Below are positions 10,617 through 22,989 of a DNA stretch of 64,000 nucleotides, one piece after another (within the stretch, counting starts at the first letter, position 1; every line of letters starts with the position of its first letter). Location: contig NC_079312.1 in NCBI RefSeq assembly GCF_029931775.1, forward strand, positions 11,849,821 to 11,913,820, read 5' to 3'. The stretch comes from Euleptes europaea (Eukaryota; Chordata; Lepidosauria; Squamata; Sphaerodactylidae). The position numbers and the translations under genes were made by a program. The notes under the pieces are model-generated. The model was not told the origin of the DNA and searched no databases. It saw only the letters and a program-made list of their open reading frames with translations.

Positions 10617-10915
10617 CAGGTGTGGTGTAGTGGTTAAGAGTGGTGGTTTGGAGCGGTGGATTCTGATCTGGAGAACTGGGTTTGATTCCCCACTCCTCCA
10701 CACGAGCAACGGAGGCTAATCTGGTGAACTGGATTTGTTTTCCCACTTCTACACATGAAGCCAGCTGAGTGACCTTGGGCCAGTCACATACTCTCAGCCC
10801 CACCCACCTCACAGGGTGTCTGTTGTAGGGAGGGGAAAGGAAGGTGATTGTAAGCTGGTTTGAGTCTCCCTTAAGTGGTAGAGAAAGTCGGCATATAAAA
10901 AACCAACTCTTCTTT
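10617..10915 (+). mobile_element. tRNA-derived SINE
   Basis: 'gtggtgtagtggttaagagt' head, 'ggcatataaaaaaccaactc' end. A second copy lies at 23232-23495. Confidence 0.85.
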
Positions 10916-10947
10916 ATTTGTAGTCTGCTTCCCTCACTGAGACTCTA

Positions 10948-11150
10948 GGGTTGCCAACTCCAGGTTGGGAAATTCCTTGATATTTGGGGAGGGCAGGGTT
11001 TGGGGAGCGACATCAGCTGGGAATAATGCCATAGAATCCACCCTCCAGAGCAGCTATCTTCTCCAGGGGAACTGATCTCTGTAGGCTGGAGATCAGTTAT
11101 TCAAGGAGATCTCCAAGCCCTACCTTGAGGTCTGGCATTCCTAGATTACA
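10948..11150. mobile_element. MITE-like repeat ('agggttgccaac' family)
   Basis: Starts 'agggttgccaactccaggtt' and contains 'aactgatctctgtaggctgg'. Related copies lie at 23735-23830, 25440-25620, 52670-52830 and 59774-60008. Full copies have inverted ends (agggttgccaac...gttggcaaccct). The transposon superfamily was not determined. Confidence 0.6.
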
Positions 11151-11360
11151 CAGTGTAAATCAGTGCAATCAGAAGAATGAGATATAAGTGATCTGACTAG
11201 GAAAACAGCAATTTTAAATAAATAGTGCAGTCCAATGCAGAGTTCCTGCTGCCTGTGCTTACTGATTTCAATATTCTAGATTGCAGTAATTCTGTTTACA
11301 GAGGATGCCCCCTGTTGCTTCTCTGCATGAGCCACTGCTCTGATCTTGCTTCCTTCTAGT

Positions 11361-11452
11361 CACCTGTCAAAGATAGGACATTTTGGAGGACTTTCATTCA
11401 TAGGGTCGCCATGAGTCGGAAGCGACTTGACTGCACTTAACACACACACAGT
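11361..11452 (+). mobile_element. BovB-like RTE LINE 3' tail
   Basis: 'ggacattttggaggactttc' followed by 'gggtcgccatgagtcggaag' and 'cttgactgcacttaacacac'. The first part matches the RTE fragment at 49960-50390, and the second part is the 3' tail used by the Sauria SINEs. Confidence 0.75.
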
Positions 11453-11584
11453 CACCCTCACATGGGGGGCCCATGATTCTACTACATGAGACAATAGGGT
11501 CCCTGCAGAGGTAGAACTGATGAATTAGTTGGCCTTCCCAGCCCAAATGTCTTGATAAGTAGGCAGGGCTGTGTCCTATTGGTC

Positions 11585-11870
11585 CACCATCATCTACTCA
11601 GACTAGTAACAGCTCTCCAGGGTCTCAGGCAGAGGTCTTTCACATCACCTGCTTCTTGGTCCAGAGAGGTCAGGGATTGGACCTGGCCTCTTCTACATGC
11701 CAGGCAAGTGCTCTGCCATTGAGCCACAACCCCTCCTTAAATGAACCTGCCTTTTACTGAGTTAGACCCTGCATCTACCTCATCCTTTTGACTGGAGATG
11801 ACTTGAACTAAATCTGGGACCCTCTGCATGCCAACCAGCCGGTGCTCTACAACTGAGCCATAGCCCCATT
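11585..11870 (-). mobile_element. Two adjacent tRNA-derived SINEs
   Basis: Two minus-strand copies, each ending at an A-box-like head ('gctctgccattgagccacaa' and 'tgctctacaactgagccata'). Confidence 0.7.
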
Positions 11871-12300
11871 CTCTTACTCTACATGTTGCAAGCAGTGCTA
11901 AAGCTGTGGCCATCAATATATATTAAGATGCATCCTTAATTCCAGATTTGGAATGTGAACAACAAATCTTTTGCAAATGTTGAGAAGGGCCAGTGTGTCA
12001 ATAACCTTCACCAGCAGGCACCACAGGATCCTCCAACTCCCCCTCCCCTTTCTGGTTTACATTATTTTTATCTCCCCCACCTTCGTCATTAACACAGGGG
12101 CTGATCTACTTGCCTATGGCTGCAATCCTAAGGGCACTTTCCTGGAAGAAAAAGTAGATCAGCTTAGGCTTGCTGCCTCCCCCTAGTGTGTTTCTCACAC
12201 TCATTACCTAGCGGTTCCTCTGCTCCTTCTCCCACTCACAAGTCCTTACCTTTTAGGGTCTCTCCTAGGGTTGCAAACAAGGCTGGAGAAAAATGTCCTG
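11870..12300. other. Intergenic, no clear feature
   Basis: Between gene 2 (minus) and the promoter region of gene 1. Only short open frames are present, none with family signals. Confidence 0.4.
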
Positions 12301-12314
12301 GCCATTTAAGAAAG

Positions 12315-12765
12315 GCTTAATGTGTGACCTGGATGGCCCAGGCTAGCTTGGTCTCATCAGATCTCGGAAGCTAAGCACGATCAGCTCTGGGTAGTACTTG
12401 GATGGGAGACCACCAAGGTTGCTACACAGAGGCAGGCAATGGCAAGCTACCTCTGTCTCTTGCCTTGAAAACCCTATGTGTACGTGTGTAAAGTACCGTC
12501 GAGTCACAGCCAACATGGTAGCCCCTTATGAGGTTTTCAAGGCAAGAGACTAACAGAGGTGGTTTTGCCAGTGCCTTCCTCTGCATAGCAACTCTGGTAT
12601 CCCTTAGTGGTCTCCCATCCAAATACTAACCAGGGCTGACCTTGCTTAGCTTCTGAGATCTGAGGATATCGGACTATACCATGCTGCCTTTCCTCCTCCT
12701 GAAAACCTTACAGGTTCAATATACCTTGGCTGAGACTTGACAGCACTTTCCACCACCACCCAGTA
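12315..12765. mobile_element. 5S-derived SINE interrupted by an inverted 5S SINE
   Basis: A plus-strand copy ('cagatctcggaagctaagca', 'cttggatgggagaccaccaa') runs to about 12475. A minus-strand copy fills about 12483-12690, and the plus-strand tail resumes at about 12693 ('ctgaaaaccttacagg'). The gapped plus copy shows that the minus copy inserted second. Confidence 0.8.
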
Positions 12766-13159
12766 ATCCAAGAGCTTTCTTTTCCTTAAAGGTGCAGAGA
12801 GCTCTCCTGTGAAGTATGAAAGAGAACAACACACAGCCTCCGTACTAAGTTAACAGCTCATCTTGTTCTGAAAAAGGAGGGCAGCATTATGCCATCCCCC
12901 GCCAAAAATGGTTAAGAGGTATACAATTTACTAGTATTACAATAGACTAACTGTGCGGCTTGTTACAAGTTCAGGGGTGGATTTCACCCTTGCTTTCCAC
13001 CGCCAAATTTGGGACAAGAGGAGAACTCTTACTAATAGATGGAGCATGTATATTGTCAACATCAGTGATCCAAGAAGCAGAAATGATGAGCTGCTCGAAC
13101 CCTGCTCTGCCACAGAGTAATTACCATTTCCATCCAAATGGATACCCACAAAAACATGG

Positions 13160-13330
13160 TAAAACCAGTCAGGCTGTTCAGCCATCTTGGTCTGCAGTGA
13201 AAGAGTAATATTCGAGTCCAGCAGCACCTTGAAGACCAACAAGATTTCCAGGGTATAAGCTTTCAAGAGTCACAACTCCCTTCATCAGATACAGGACATG
13301 TAAATATCTGGTCATGGACGGTTACCAGAC
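13160..13330 (-). mobile_element. Penelope-like terminal unit (family gamma)
   Basis: The minus strand reads 'cttgttggtcttcaaggtgc', then 'tgctggactcgaat', parallel to family beta 'tttgttagtctttaaggtgc' and 'tactggactcttgc'. It lies downstream of gene 2. Confidence 0.65.
13253..13292 (-). ncRNA. Hammerhead-ribozyme-like motif (family gamma)
   Basis: Stem I GTAT/ATAC, canonical core CTGATGA plus an extra A, stem II GGGAGT/ACTCTT with a TGTG loop (two G-T wobbles), GAAA, then a two-pair stem III and CTT at the cleavage position. Stem II differs from family beta at several paired positions, yet pairing is kept. Confidence 0.6.
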
Positions 13331-13499
13331 CTGAAGAATGAACAAAGAGACTTATGCTTGTTCATGCATATAACATGAATGATTCTCGCATCACTCATAA
13401 CATATCTGGAAAGGTGACACTGTGTCCCCAACATCTCTAGTTGAAAGGTGCGACAAAGGACAACATATACAAATATGCAAGAAAACTAAACTGATTATT

Positions 13500-13781
13500 T
13501 ATGCATGTCATTAACAAGATAATTATTCCCAAACAAAATGTGGATGTATTCAAAGACGCAAAACCCTGGTCTGCTGACAGTAATAAAATCTATAATCTTT
13601 TCCAATCAAACAATCGTTTTATCTCTTCCTCAGCAATGTCTGTTCTAGTTCAACTCTAGGTTCTCCAAAAGCATTTCAATTACTTTTTTGAAACACTCCA
13701 CAACTTTTACTACAGGAGCTTTCTCTACTGTGTGAGCATTTGTATGGTTCCTGAGCTCCCAGTGTTCTCTGTTGGCTAATA
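13500..13781 (-). other. Probable 3' UTR of gene 2
   Basis: Immediately downstream of the gene 2 stop. It contains finger-like remnants such as the antisense of a degenerate linker. No other feature was recognised. Confidence 0.4.
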
Positions 13782-14925
<1,144 letters not shown>

Positions 14926-15049
14926 AGAAAAACATCATTAATGAATGGTTCTGCCTCGGGTTGCCAACGAACTGGAGAAAAAGTGTTTTGATTCTTTAAA
15001 AGAGGCTTAATGGGATGCTATGCCCTAATTATACCACTGTTTTTGCTGC

Positions 15050-15280
15050 ACATATTAGCCAGTTGTCACTGCCTTCGAATCATAGAGCTGGAAGGGGACA
15101 CACAAGCCAACAGGAACAGCTCCCAACAGGAACAGCTCCCTGCCCTGCTCTAAGTGACAGGCCTTCCAAATATTAAAGAGAGCAATCATGTCCCCCCTCA
15201 ATCTCCTCTTCTCCAGACTGAACATTCCCAAGTTCCTCAGACTTTCCTCTAGGACTTGGTCCTGAAGGGAAATTGCTAAT
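15050..15280 (-). mobile_element. CR1 LINE fragment
   Basis: The minus frame reads LGMFSLEKRRLRGDMIALFN, the C-terminal motif of CR1 ORF2, then a short 3' end. Confidence 0.8.
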
Positions 15281-15864
15281 TTGTATATGGGCAATTTTGA
15301 GGAGAAATGTGTATATTCAGAGAGGAACCCTTTTCAAAGATCTATATATGTATGGTGGAGATATCTTGAGGATTTTTTAAATGTTGAAACCAGTGGTACT
15401 CACTTGCAAGAATTTCATAGGTGCCTTGACATGCAGGATAATAATATCAAATTTGAAATACATTTCAATGAACATTATATCAATTTCCTGGATGTCATGA
15501 TTAATAAAAAAGGCAATAGGATTTAGACATATATATACAAAAAATTACAGATAAAATTTCCTTTTTAAGTTTTGATAGTTTTCACCCAGGTCATATGAAA
15601 ATTAATTTACCTTACAGCCAATTCGTGAGGGTTAGAAGGAACTGTACAAACATTGAAGATTATCGAGGGGAGAGCTTTAAAACAAAATCTTCCTACCAGG
15701 GGTTACCCGGACCACATCTTACAAACAGCATATAAGAAGGCTACATCTTGTAGAAAGGAAGAGGTATTACAAAACAAGAAAAACAAATCATAAGGAGAAA
15801 GAATTACAGTCTTAATCACATTAGCATGCAATTAAGAAAAGCATTTATAAAAATTGAAATACGC

Positions 15865-16285
15865 TGCATGATCATAGAGTTGGAAGGGGCCATACAGGCC
15901 ATCTAGTCCAACCCCCCTGCTCAATGCAGGATCAGCCTACACTAGAGCATCCCTGAGAGCTTGTCCAGCCTCTGCTTAAAGACTGCCAGTAAGGGGGAGC
16001 TCACCATCTCCCTAGACAGCCAATTCCACTACGGAACTACTCTTACTGAAAAAATTTCTTCCTAATGTCTGGCCGGTACCTTTCCGCCCATAATTTATAC
16101 CCATTCTTGTGAGTCCTATCCTCTACTGCCAACAGGGACAGCTCCCTGCCCTCCTCTAAGTGGTAGCCTTTCAAATACTTAAAGAGAGAAATCATGTCCC
16201 CCCTCAACCTCCTCTTCTCCAGACTGAACATTCCCAAGTTCCTCAACTTTTCCTCGAAGACTTGGTCCGCTTTGTGAGGGGAAAA
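15865..16285 (-). mobile_element. CR1 LINE 3' end
   Basis: 'atcatagagttggaaggggc' marks the 3' end. The minus frame has LGMFSLEKRRLRGDMISLFK and RPDIRKKFF. Confidence 0.85.
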
Positions 16286-16349
16286 AAATAATTTCTTCAA
16301 AAAAAACATCTAATTTAAAAGGCAGGTTGGTACACACAGCAATACCTTT

Positions 16350-16590
16350 ATTGTCGAAGGCTTTCACGGTCAGAGTTCATCAGTTCTTGCAGGTTATCCG
16401 GGCTGTGTGACCGTGGTCTTGGTATTTTCTTTCCTGACGTTTCACCAGCAGCTGTGGCAGGCATCTTCAGAGGAGTAACACTGAAGGACAGTGTCTCAGT
16501 CTGAAGATGCTTGCCACAGCTGATGGTGAAATGTCAGGAAAGAAAATACCAAGACCATGGTCACACAGCCCGGATAACATACAAGAACTG
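16350..16590. mobile_element. Penelope-like terminal unit, palindromic insertion (family alpha)
   Basis: Inverted alpha units bounded by 'agcaatacctt' (left) and 'agcaatatctt' (right), an imperfect target duplication. The left half holds a complete hammerhead-like motif on the minus strand (16432-16474). Confidence 0.8.
16432..16474 (-). ncRNA. Hammerhead-ribozyme-like motif (family alpha)
   Basis: TCCT, CTGAAGA, stem II, GAAAC, GTC and AGGA in order on the minus strand, as at 46355-46397. Confidence 0.55.
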
Positions 16591-16823
16591 AGCAATATCT
16601 TTGATCCCATGAACCCTCAGCGAACCATTCCAGCAGCAGGTTTCTCCAAGGGCTATTTTAGATGTGGGCACTGTAAATGTTGTAACCCAACTCAAAATAT
16701 GAAGTTTCATTAACCCCTTTGACAGAAAATAATATATTTTAAACCACTATACAACATGTAATTAAGATAAAGTTATTTACGCCATCAGATGCTCTTGCAA
16801 TAAAGTATATGTAGGGAAGACCT

Positions 16824-17034
16824 ACCCTGACTTGGATGGCCCAGGCTAGTCCAATCTCATTAGATCTCAGAAACTAAGCAGGGTCAGCCCTGGTTAGTGT
16901 TTGGATGGGAGACCACCAAGGAATACCAGGGTCACTGGGCATAGGAAGGCAATGACAATCCACCTCTGTTAGTCTCCTGCCTTGAAAACCCCACAGGAGT
17001 GCCGTAAGTCAGCTGCAACTTGATGGCACACACA
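16824..17034 (+). mobile_element. 5S-derived SINE
   Basis: 'ccctgacttggatggcccag' head, 5S-like 'gaaactaagcagggtcagcc' and 'ttggatgggagaccaccaag', and the 'gcaacttgatggcacaca' tail. The duplication 'gggaagacct' flanks it (16814-16823 and 17035-17044). Confidence 0.9.
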
Positions 17035-17142
17035 GGGAAGACCTCTAGAATGATAATTAAAACTATTTTCTCTTTATGAGGTAGAGAGCTTTCCTGGCTA
17101 TGCCTGTTTGGCTCCCCCAACATTACAGCAAAGGATACTCAC

Positions 17143-17271
17143 CCTGAGCCATCCCTGCCAGGAAAGAAACACTTTCTTGTGGTTTTCTTGAGAAAGGCTC
17201 CAGGTTTTTTTCCAAAGAAAGACAGTCCTGTGGGATATTCTCCATCTTAATCTCTCTCATGGTCCTGCCTT
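17143..17271 (-). CDS. Gene 2 linker exon
   Basis: A 129-nt exon with acceptor ctaccacag and donor GTGAGT. It encodes EGRTMREIKMENIPQDC, then a stretch rich in K, E and S ending SFLAGMAQ. The phase is 1 in and 1 out. It is clearly related to the post-KRAB exon of genes A and B (RNVRESKMETDK...QESISFLSELAE). No KRAB-A exon was found before it, so gene 2 may have lost KRAB-A while keeping this exon. Confidence 0.8.
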
Positions 17272-18283
17272 CTGTGGTAGAGAGAAAGAGAGAATTGCTG
17301 CAAGTAGAAAACACACCTTAAATGAATTCAAGGTCAATGGCCACTGCTCCAACAAGCATTCAGACAGGGATGACCATTTTGCTCTTCACTAGAGATGGCT
17401 ACTAGGGAAGCTTGCATCCTGACAACCCACTCTTATCTAGCTGAAAAGGTCCCCTGACTTGCAGGTCAGCCCTATCCATTGACTGAGCTGCTGTGATATC
17501 ACAGAATGAACTCAAATACTTTAACTGCTAAGGAATACACTTCCTCCTTTACTTAGAAAATGTAAAAGAAACAGTGGCAGACAAGGAATACCGAGGTTGA
17601 AAGATGAGTGGTTAACTGCTCTTATTTACCCGTTTTAAGAGAACCTGGAGCCAGCTTGCTTATGTGCATCTGTTATCAGAAAGAAGCAACAGCCACGCAG
17701 CCACCAAGTTGGGCTGCAGTTGTAATGGAGGCCATCTCACCCAGGAGTGGAAACTTCTTTGAAACTGGGGGTGGGGGGAGAAGACTAGGCTCATCAAGAG
17801 ACCAAGATTGTGATCTACCTCCTGAGGTACAATGTACCTCTCATCCCATTTCCCTCACAGCCAAACTACATGTTACATTTTTGGATGAGTCAAGTCCGGG
17901 TTTCCAGACCCAATCTGCTTTCCCCAAAGTCACTGAGAGGAAAGTCAGTATTAAAGCCCCAGGAGCCTGAATGGACTCGGGATGATGGTGGGGGAGGGGC
18001 TTCACCCCCATGCTGTTATCCAAAGCCCAATCAGGTCCCGGGTGACTTGAATTATGCCTTTCCCTGCAAATGCTGTGTAACTGCAAAGACAGCAAGTTTG
18101 GTCCAGGACTTGACTCATTCAAGAATGTGGCCCTCCGATCATCAAGGATCCTACAGGTTTGAAGGACGGGGCTGCCTGTGAACTCTCCAAAGGGAGAGAA
18201 GGATCCAATGATGGAAATCAACCCAGGAAGGAGCTTCAGAGCACCCAAGAACTCAAGACCCCCACAAAGGCCTCACTCCGTAC
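17272..18283. other. Gene 2 intron
   Basis: Searched for a minus-strand KRAB-A exon (consensus FEDVAV.FT..EW..L); none was seen. The part at 18050-18283 is similar to the gene 1 intron at about 6020-6150, so the two genes share intron ancestry. Confidence 0.5.
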
Positions 18284-18392
18284 CCCACAGGCTGCCATCC
18301 ACCTCAGTCTCCTCTTTGGCTTCCAAGCCCCACTGCCTCGACGGAGGACAGCCTGCCTCAAAGAAACTCACAGCAGCCTCTTCAAACAGCAC
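18284..18392 (-). CDS. Gene 2 exon 3 (short KRAB-like/linker exon)
   Basis: A 109-nt exon with acceptor tttgcag and donor GTACGG. It encodes VLFEEAAVSFFEAG, then an acidic stretch ending EVDGSLW, with phase 0 in and 1 out. It is the paralogue of 6153-6285. The opening FEEAAVSF is the closest thing to a KRAB box in genes 1 and 2, but the helix-forming core is missing. The donor GTACGG is weaker than those of its neighbours. Confidence 0.75.
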
Positions 18393-18489
18393 CTGCAAAG
18401 CCAGAGAGGACATTTTAGAGCAACAGGTGCGGGAGGGCAAAGGCAGTCTGTACCCCCACCCATGCTTAGCAACCACATTAAGGAAGGGG

Positions 18490-19560
18490 AGATCATAGAA
18501 TCATAGAGCTGGAAGGGACCACCAGGGTCATTTAGTCCAACTCTCTGCACAATGAAGGGAAGTCACAACTTCCTTCCCCCTCACACCTGCAGTCACCACT
18601 ACTCCATGCCCAAAAGATGGCAAAAAAAAAAGAGCCTCCAGATTCCAGAATCCCTGGCCAATCTGGCCTGGAGGAAAATTGCTTCTTGTCCCCAAAGTGG
18701 CGATCAGCATTTCCCTGGGCACGTAAGAAAGGGCCATGAGATCAAAGCACTGATGCAATCCTTCCTGCCTTCCCTCTCATGATTTGCCTAAGTTCACAGA
18801 ATCAGCATTGCTGACAGATGGCCATCTAGCCTCCAAAGAAGTAGAGCCCACCACTTCCCAAGGAAGCATGTTCCACTGAGGAACAGCTCTGTCAGAAAGT
18901 TCTTCCTCATGTTTAGCCGGTTACAGTTATAGATCCACCTGTCAGTAATAGGATCTAAACCACATTTTATCAACTTGTCAACAAGAATATTATGTGGAAC
19001 CTTATCAAAAGCTTTACTGAAATCAAGATAAACTATGTCCACAGCATTCCCTTGATCCAGCGAGGTAGTCACTTTCTCAAACAAAGAGATAAAGTTAGTC
19101 TGACATGACTTGTTCTTGAGAAACCCATGCTGGCTCTTAGTAATCACAGCCATCCTTTCTAAATGCCGTTTGATGACTTGTTCTAAAACCTTTCCAGGTA
19201 TAGACGTCAAGCTGACAGATCGGTATTTACTAGGATCCTCTTTTTTCACCTTCTTGAAGATGGGATCAACATTTGCCCGCCTCCAATCTTCTGGTGCCTC
19301 ACCTGTTTCCCAAGAATTCTCAAAAATAATGGACAGAGGATCAGAAATTACATCTGCAAGTTCTTCTAGTAACCTTGCATGCAGTTTACCTGGCCCTGAG
19401 GACTTAGTTTCATTTAAAGAAACTAGATGTTTATGTACTACCCCAATCCTAGGCTGCAACTCCCTTCCCTCATCATGTGTTCTGTTTTTGCCATGTTGCG
19501 CACTGTTTCCTTCACAAGAGAAGACTGAGAAAAAGTAGGAATTCAGCAGTCTGCCCTCTC
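18490..19560 (-). mobile_element. CR1 LINE, internally deleted
   Basis: The minus frame carries reverse transcriptase motifs: SLTSIPGKVLEQVI, KSQHGFLKNKSCQTN and VYLDFSKAFDKVPHNILVDK. It then jumps to the C-terminal end (NMRKNFLTELFLSG), so the segment between was deleted. The 3' end is at 'gatcatagaatcatagagct' near 18490. Confidence 0.88.
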
Positions 19561-19855
19561 TCCATCGCCTGTTACAATTTCACTGTCCTGTCCCTACAAT
19601 GGGCATACCGTGTCCTTGTTCTTTTTCTAACTTTGAACATAACAAAATGATCAAGATCTTTTGAAGATCAACTTCACCCTGGAGAACTTTCCTTTAATCA
19701 CTCTTTCATGTGAAGCAGACAGTGAAGCAGACAGGATTAACCACACTGGTCAATCAAAGAGAGGCAAGCAAGAAGCCTGACCCAGCTTGCCACTCGCCTT
19801 CCCTGCCACCCCAGTCCATGTGGCATAAAGGAACTACAAAATGGGATGTTCTTAC
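19560..19855. other. Gene 2 intron flank downstream of SCAN exon
   Basis: No repeat or exon recognised. The frame running through here from the SCAN exon is intronic read-through. Confidence 0.4.
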
Positions 19856-20593
19856 CTGCTCCTCACGTCTTTGGGCCTCTCGTTGCTTCAGTAGGAAGCC
19901 TTCTGCCAGGGCCACCGCCTGAGAGCAGCTCTCGGGGCCGCGTTCCCTCACCCAGCTCTGGATCTCCGGGGGCAGGATGGCCAGGAACTGCTCCAGTATC
20001 AGCAGCTCCAGGATCTGCTCCTTAGTGTGCCTCTCCACCTTCAGCCACCCATGACAAAGTTCCTGGAGCCGGCTGTATGTCCCTCTTGGTCCCTCGGCTT
20101 CCTGGTAGCAGAAACGCCGGAAGTGCTGGCGCTGCCTCTCCCGCCTCAGGGCAACCCCTCGCAAGATGGCTGCCTTCACTTTCCGGTAGTCATTCCTGTC
20201 TCTGAGGTCCAAGCTGCTAAACACCTGCTCCATTTCTCCACTCAGGGCTGGCAGGAGTTGGGTCACCCACTCTTCCTTGGGCCAACGGCAGGCTTCGGCC
20301 ACTTGTTCAAAGGAGGCCAGGAAGGTCTTTGTGTCCTCCCACATCCCGTGGTCCTCTGGGAGCTCTGGGGTTTCCCAGCCTCTAGGAGGAGGCTCCACTG
20401 TCTTCAGGAACTCCTGCCACTGGGTTTCCCACTGCTGAAGGGAACCCTGATCTGGTTCCTCTTTAACTGCTTGTGGTCTCCTTTGCAGGAATTCTCTGAT
20501 GTTCCCAGACTGGAAGTCAAGAGGGACTTTTCCTGTCCCCTCAGCTCTGTCTGCTAATGTCGAGCTTATGGGATCCTGCTCTTCCATCTTCAT
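19856..20593 (-). CDS. Gene 2 SCAN-domain exon with start codon
   Basis: Encodes up to 246 residues; a second methionine two codons in (20587) gives MEEQDPIS, which matches gene 1 and may be the true start. The SCAN domain spans about residues 155-240 ([60 protein letters not shown]). The preceding capsid-like segment ([45 protein letters not shown]) is intact as in gene 1. The donor is CAG/GTAAGA in phase 0. SCAN domains mediate dimerisation with other SCAN proteins; the four neighbours here are candidate partners (inference). Confidence 0.92.
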
Positions 20594-20907
20594 TCTTGGG
20601 GAATCATATATAAATACTGTCTGTCTGCAGAAAATTTAGAATAAGGGGCAGTGATCTGAACAGGTGTGCTTGATCTTCCACCTGGAGGGAGGGAGGGAGG
20701 AAAGGAAAGGAAGAGGTCAGCTTCTGATTTAGTGGCTCCAACCTGTATTTAGAACTTCTGGACATGTGCTAAATATATGGAAGTGAAGCATTTTAAACCA
20801 ATACTTCGGAACTCTCCTTCTTTTGTAAATACAAAATTTTCCTTCAACTATGAAATTTAGCTATAGAAAATGTTTTTCTTCACCATACATTTGCCTTCCA
20901 TTGCCAT

Positions 20908-21112
20908 CATGCCCTGACCTGGATAACCCAGGCTACCCTGATCTTTGTCAGAGATCAGAAGTTAAGCAGGGTCAGCCCTGGTCAGTATTTGGATGGGAAA
21001 CCACCAAGGAAATCCAGGGTTGCTACACAGTGGCAGGCAATGGCTAACTTCCTCTTGCCTTGAAAACTCCTGGAGGGGTTGCCATAAGTCAGCTTTGACT
21101 TGATGACACTTT
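20908..21112 (+). mobile_element. 5S-derived SINE
   Basis: 'tgccctgacctggataaccc' head, 'gcagggtcagccctggtcag' 5S-like promoter region, and a 'ttgacttgatgacacttt' tail. Confidence 0.85.
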
Positions 21113-21659
21113 CTACCATCCATTGTCAACATAGGTTTGGTCAAGTTATTTCATGTTGAAGCCAGGCTTGTGGGTTGGATCCAAATCAAATTTCCCACTC
21201 ATTCAAGGCAATTCTGACCCTGGAATACAACCTTCCTTCCTCTCCCCTTCCACTGCCGCCCACTAATCTTCCTGAAATGCTGGGACACAGGGACTGCATG
21301 AAAGGCAAATTGGGAGACTGCGGCAGGCAGGGAAAACTTGTGGAAATTACCCGACCCCTTCCATCAGCTGAAAATTTAGTCTGGATCCAACCCTTTCTCC
21401 TTGTATCAGAAACCTGGCTACAGATACATAAAATGAAGAATTTCCAGTACTCCCATTTGCAAACCTAAAGCTCCTAGTTAATTTTGCCAACTGTTGAAAT
21501 GTCCCTGTGGAATCACGGCTGAACTACTACTCCAGGTTGGAGAGAACATGGCCCCATGAACCGAGAATACAGAACTCTTGGTAAATAAGCTTTGAACCCT
21601 GCCTTAAGAAACACTTGGCACCAGCAAAGAGTTTGTAGCATGCTATTTATTACTCCTTT

Positions 21660-21826
21660 TTATGCCAAGGCTAACCTGATCTCATCAGATCTCAGAAGCT
21701 AAGCAGGGTCGGCCCTCCTCAGTATTTGGATGGGTGTTGCTAATCAAGGGCAGGCAATGGCCAGCCAGCTCTGAACCTCTCTTCCGTTGAAAACTCTGGA
21801 GATGTGACTTGACAGCCCTCCTATCA
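21660..21826 (+). mobile_element. 5S-derived SINE, shortened
   Basis: 'cagatctcagaagctaagca' and 'cagtatttggatgggtgttg' with a shortened body. Confidence 0.8.
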
Positions 21827-21964
21827 CCGCCATTTTCATACATTTCGGCTTTCTACTACTTTTAACATCCCGTTTCCAATAAATAACTTTTGCTTTTTGA
21901 AGATCCAACTGTGCCTTCACCCCCCTGCCTATCCGTAAAAGAGTTTAACCATCTTGCACATGAA

Positions 21965-22060
21965 GCTGCCTTATACTGAATCAGACCCCCCCTTGGTCCA
22001 TCAAAGTCAGTATTGTCTACTCAGACCAGCAGCGGTCTGAGTAGAACCTCTGACTCCCCA
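21965..22060 (-). mobile_element. tRNA-derived SINE tail
   Basis: 'gaagctgccttatactgaat' followed by 'tcagtattgtctactcagac', the antisense tail and body of the tRNA SINE. Confidence 0.7.
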
Positions 22061-22520
22061 CTCATTGCACAAGTAAATAACAAGCTCATTAATATGATCA
22101 AGTTCTTCTGGAGAACATGAATGCTTTGGAGGGTGTGGGCTCAGTGGCATTGCACCCCACCAGGGTCCTGTCCTCCCCAAAATCTACAGGAATTTTCCAA
22201 GCCCTTCCTCTTACTGATTGCTTATTTGCAAAAAAACTCTTCCTATGGGGAAGGGAGCCCGAATTAACCTCCTCCCCTGCACAATCTGAGCTGGTACAGC
22301 CCCATCCCACCGAAGATCGAGCCAAGGGTGGGTCCCAACACGCGCCACCTGGGATTGGAACCCGGGACCTTCTGCCTCTGAGGACTGTGCGCGTGGGAGG
22401 GTGCAGACGCTTGCAAAGATGTTTCCCCCTCCTTGCTTTTGACGGGGCAGGAGGACTCCCTTCCCATTTCTGGCCCCCACCCCACCCACATGCCCCTTAG
22501 CGCCTCCCCCCCGCACTCAC

Positions 22521-22900
22521 CTCCTGATCCAGATGTTCTCCCCCCCTTTGCTCTTTTTGCAAAGGACATCGAAATCGCACTCGACCCCTTTACTCAGAAA
22601 AACGCCCCCACTGTTCATCTCTCTCCCCCCCCCCTCCACTGCCTCTCTCTGGGAAGCGAAACTCTGTCGCCTTAACCCCTTGCCAGCAAAATCGGCTGTC
22701 CCCCCCCCCCTTAAAAGACCCGACAAGCCTCAGCAGCTGGGTTTGCAAGCGGAGACGGACTCCCTCCCCAGGATAGCAAAGCACCTTCCTTTCTAAAAGG
22801 CAGCAAAGATTTCAGATCTGGAAGAAGCAGACGATCCTGGCAATCGATCCAGTGGCGGATCACCTTTCACCACCATTTCCCTTTAGCTCACCCCTCCACT
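22521..22900 (-). promoter_or_regulatory. Likely noncoding first exon and promoter of gene 2
   Basis: On the minus strand, 'ctggatcaggag' is followed by GTGAGT at 22520, a strong donor. The motif is shared with the proposed first exon of gene 1. The region is GC-rich with long C runs. Gene A's first exon starts about 2.3 kb away on the other strand, a head-to-head arrangement. The transcription start was not determined. Confidence 0.45.
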
Positions 22901-22989
22901 CAGCCTCCTACTTCATCCTCCATTTCTGGTGCACGGTGGGAAATTCGAACTGAGATCCTTCTCTTAAAAGGGGGAAACAATGATTTGTT

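Larger units (their letters stand above)
15283..16813 (+). mobile_element. Old Penelope-like element fragment, nested
   Basis: The plus frame (15281-15526) reads NPF...YVWWRYLEDF, then KFEIHFNEHYINFLDVMI, like the reverse transcriptase of Penelope-like elements. At 16592-16740, GYFRCGHCKCCN resembles the cysteine cluster before a GIY-YIG domain, and the region near 16790-16812 resembles its start. It is heavily decayed. A CR1 (15865-16285) and an alpha palindrome (16350-16590) interrupt it. Confidence 0.6.

Noticed and set aside
17272-18283. A KRAB-A exon in gene 2
   Set aside because: No minus-strand match to the conserved EW...L...R.LY..VM.ENY pattern was seen here or in the gene 1 introns.
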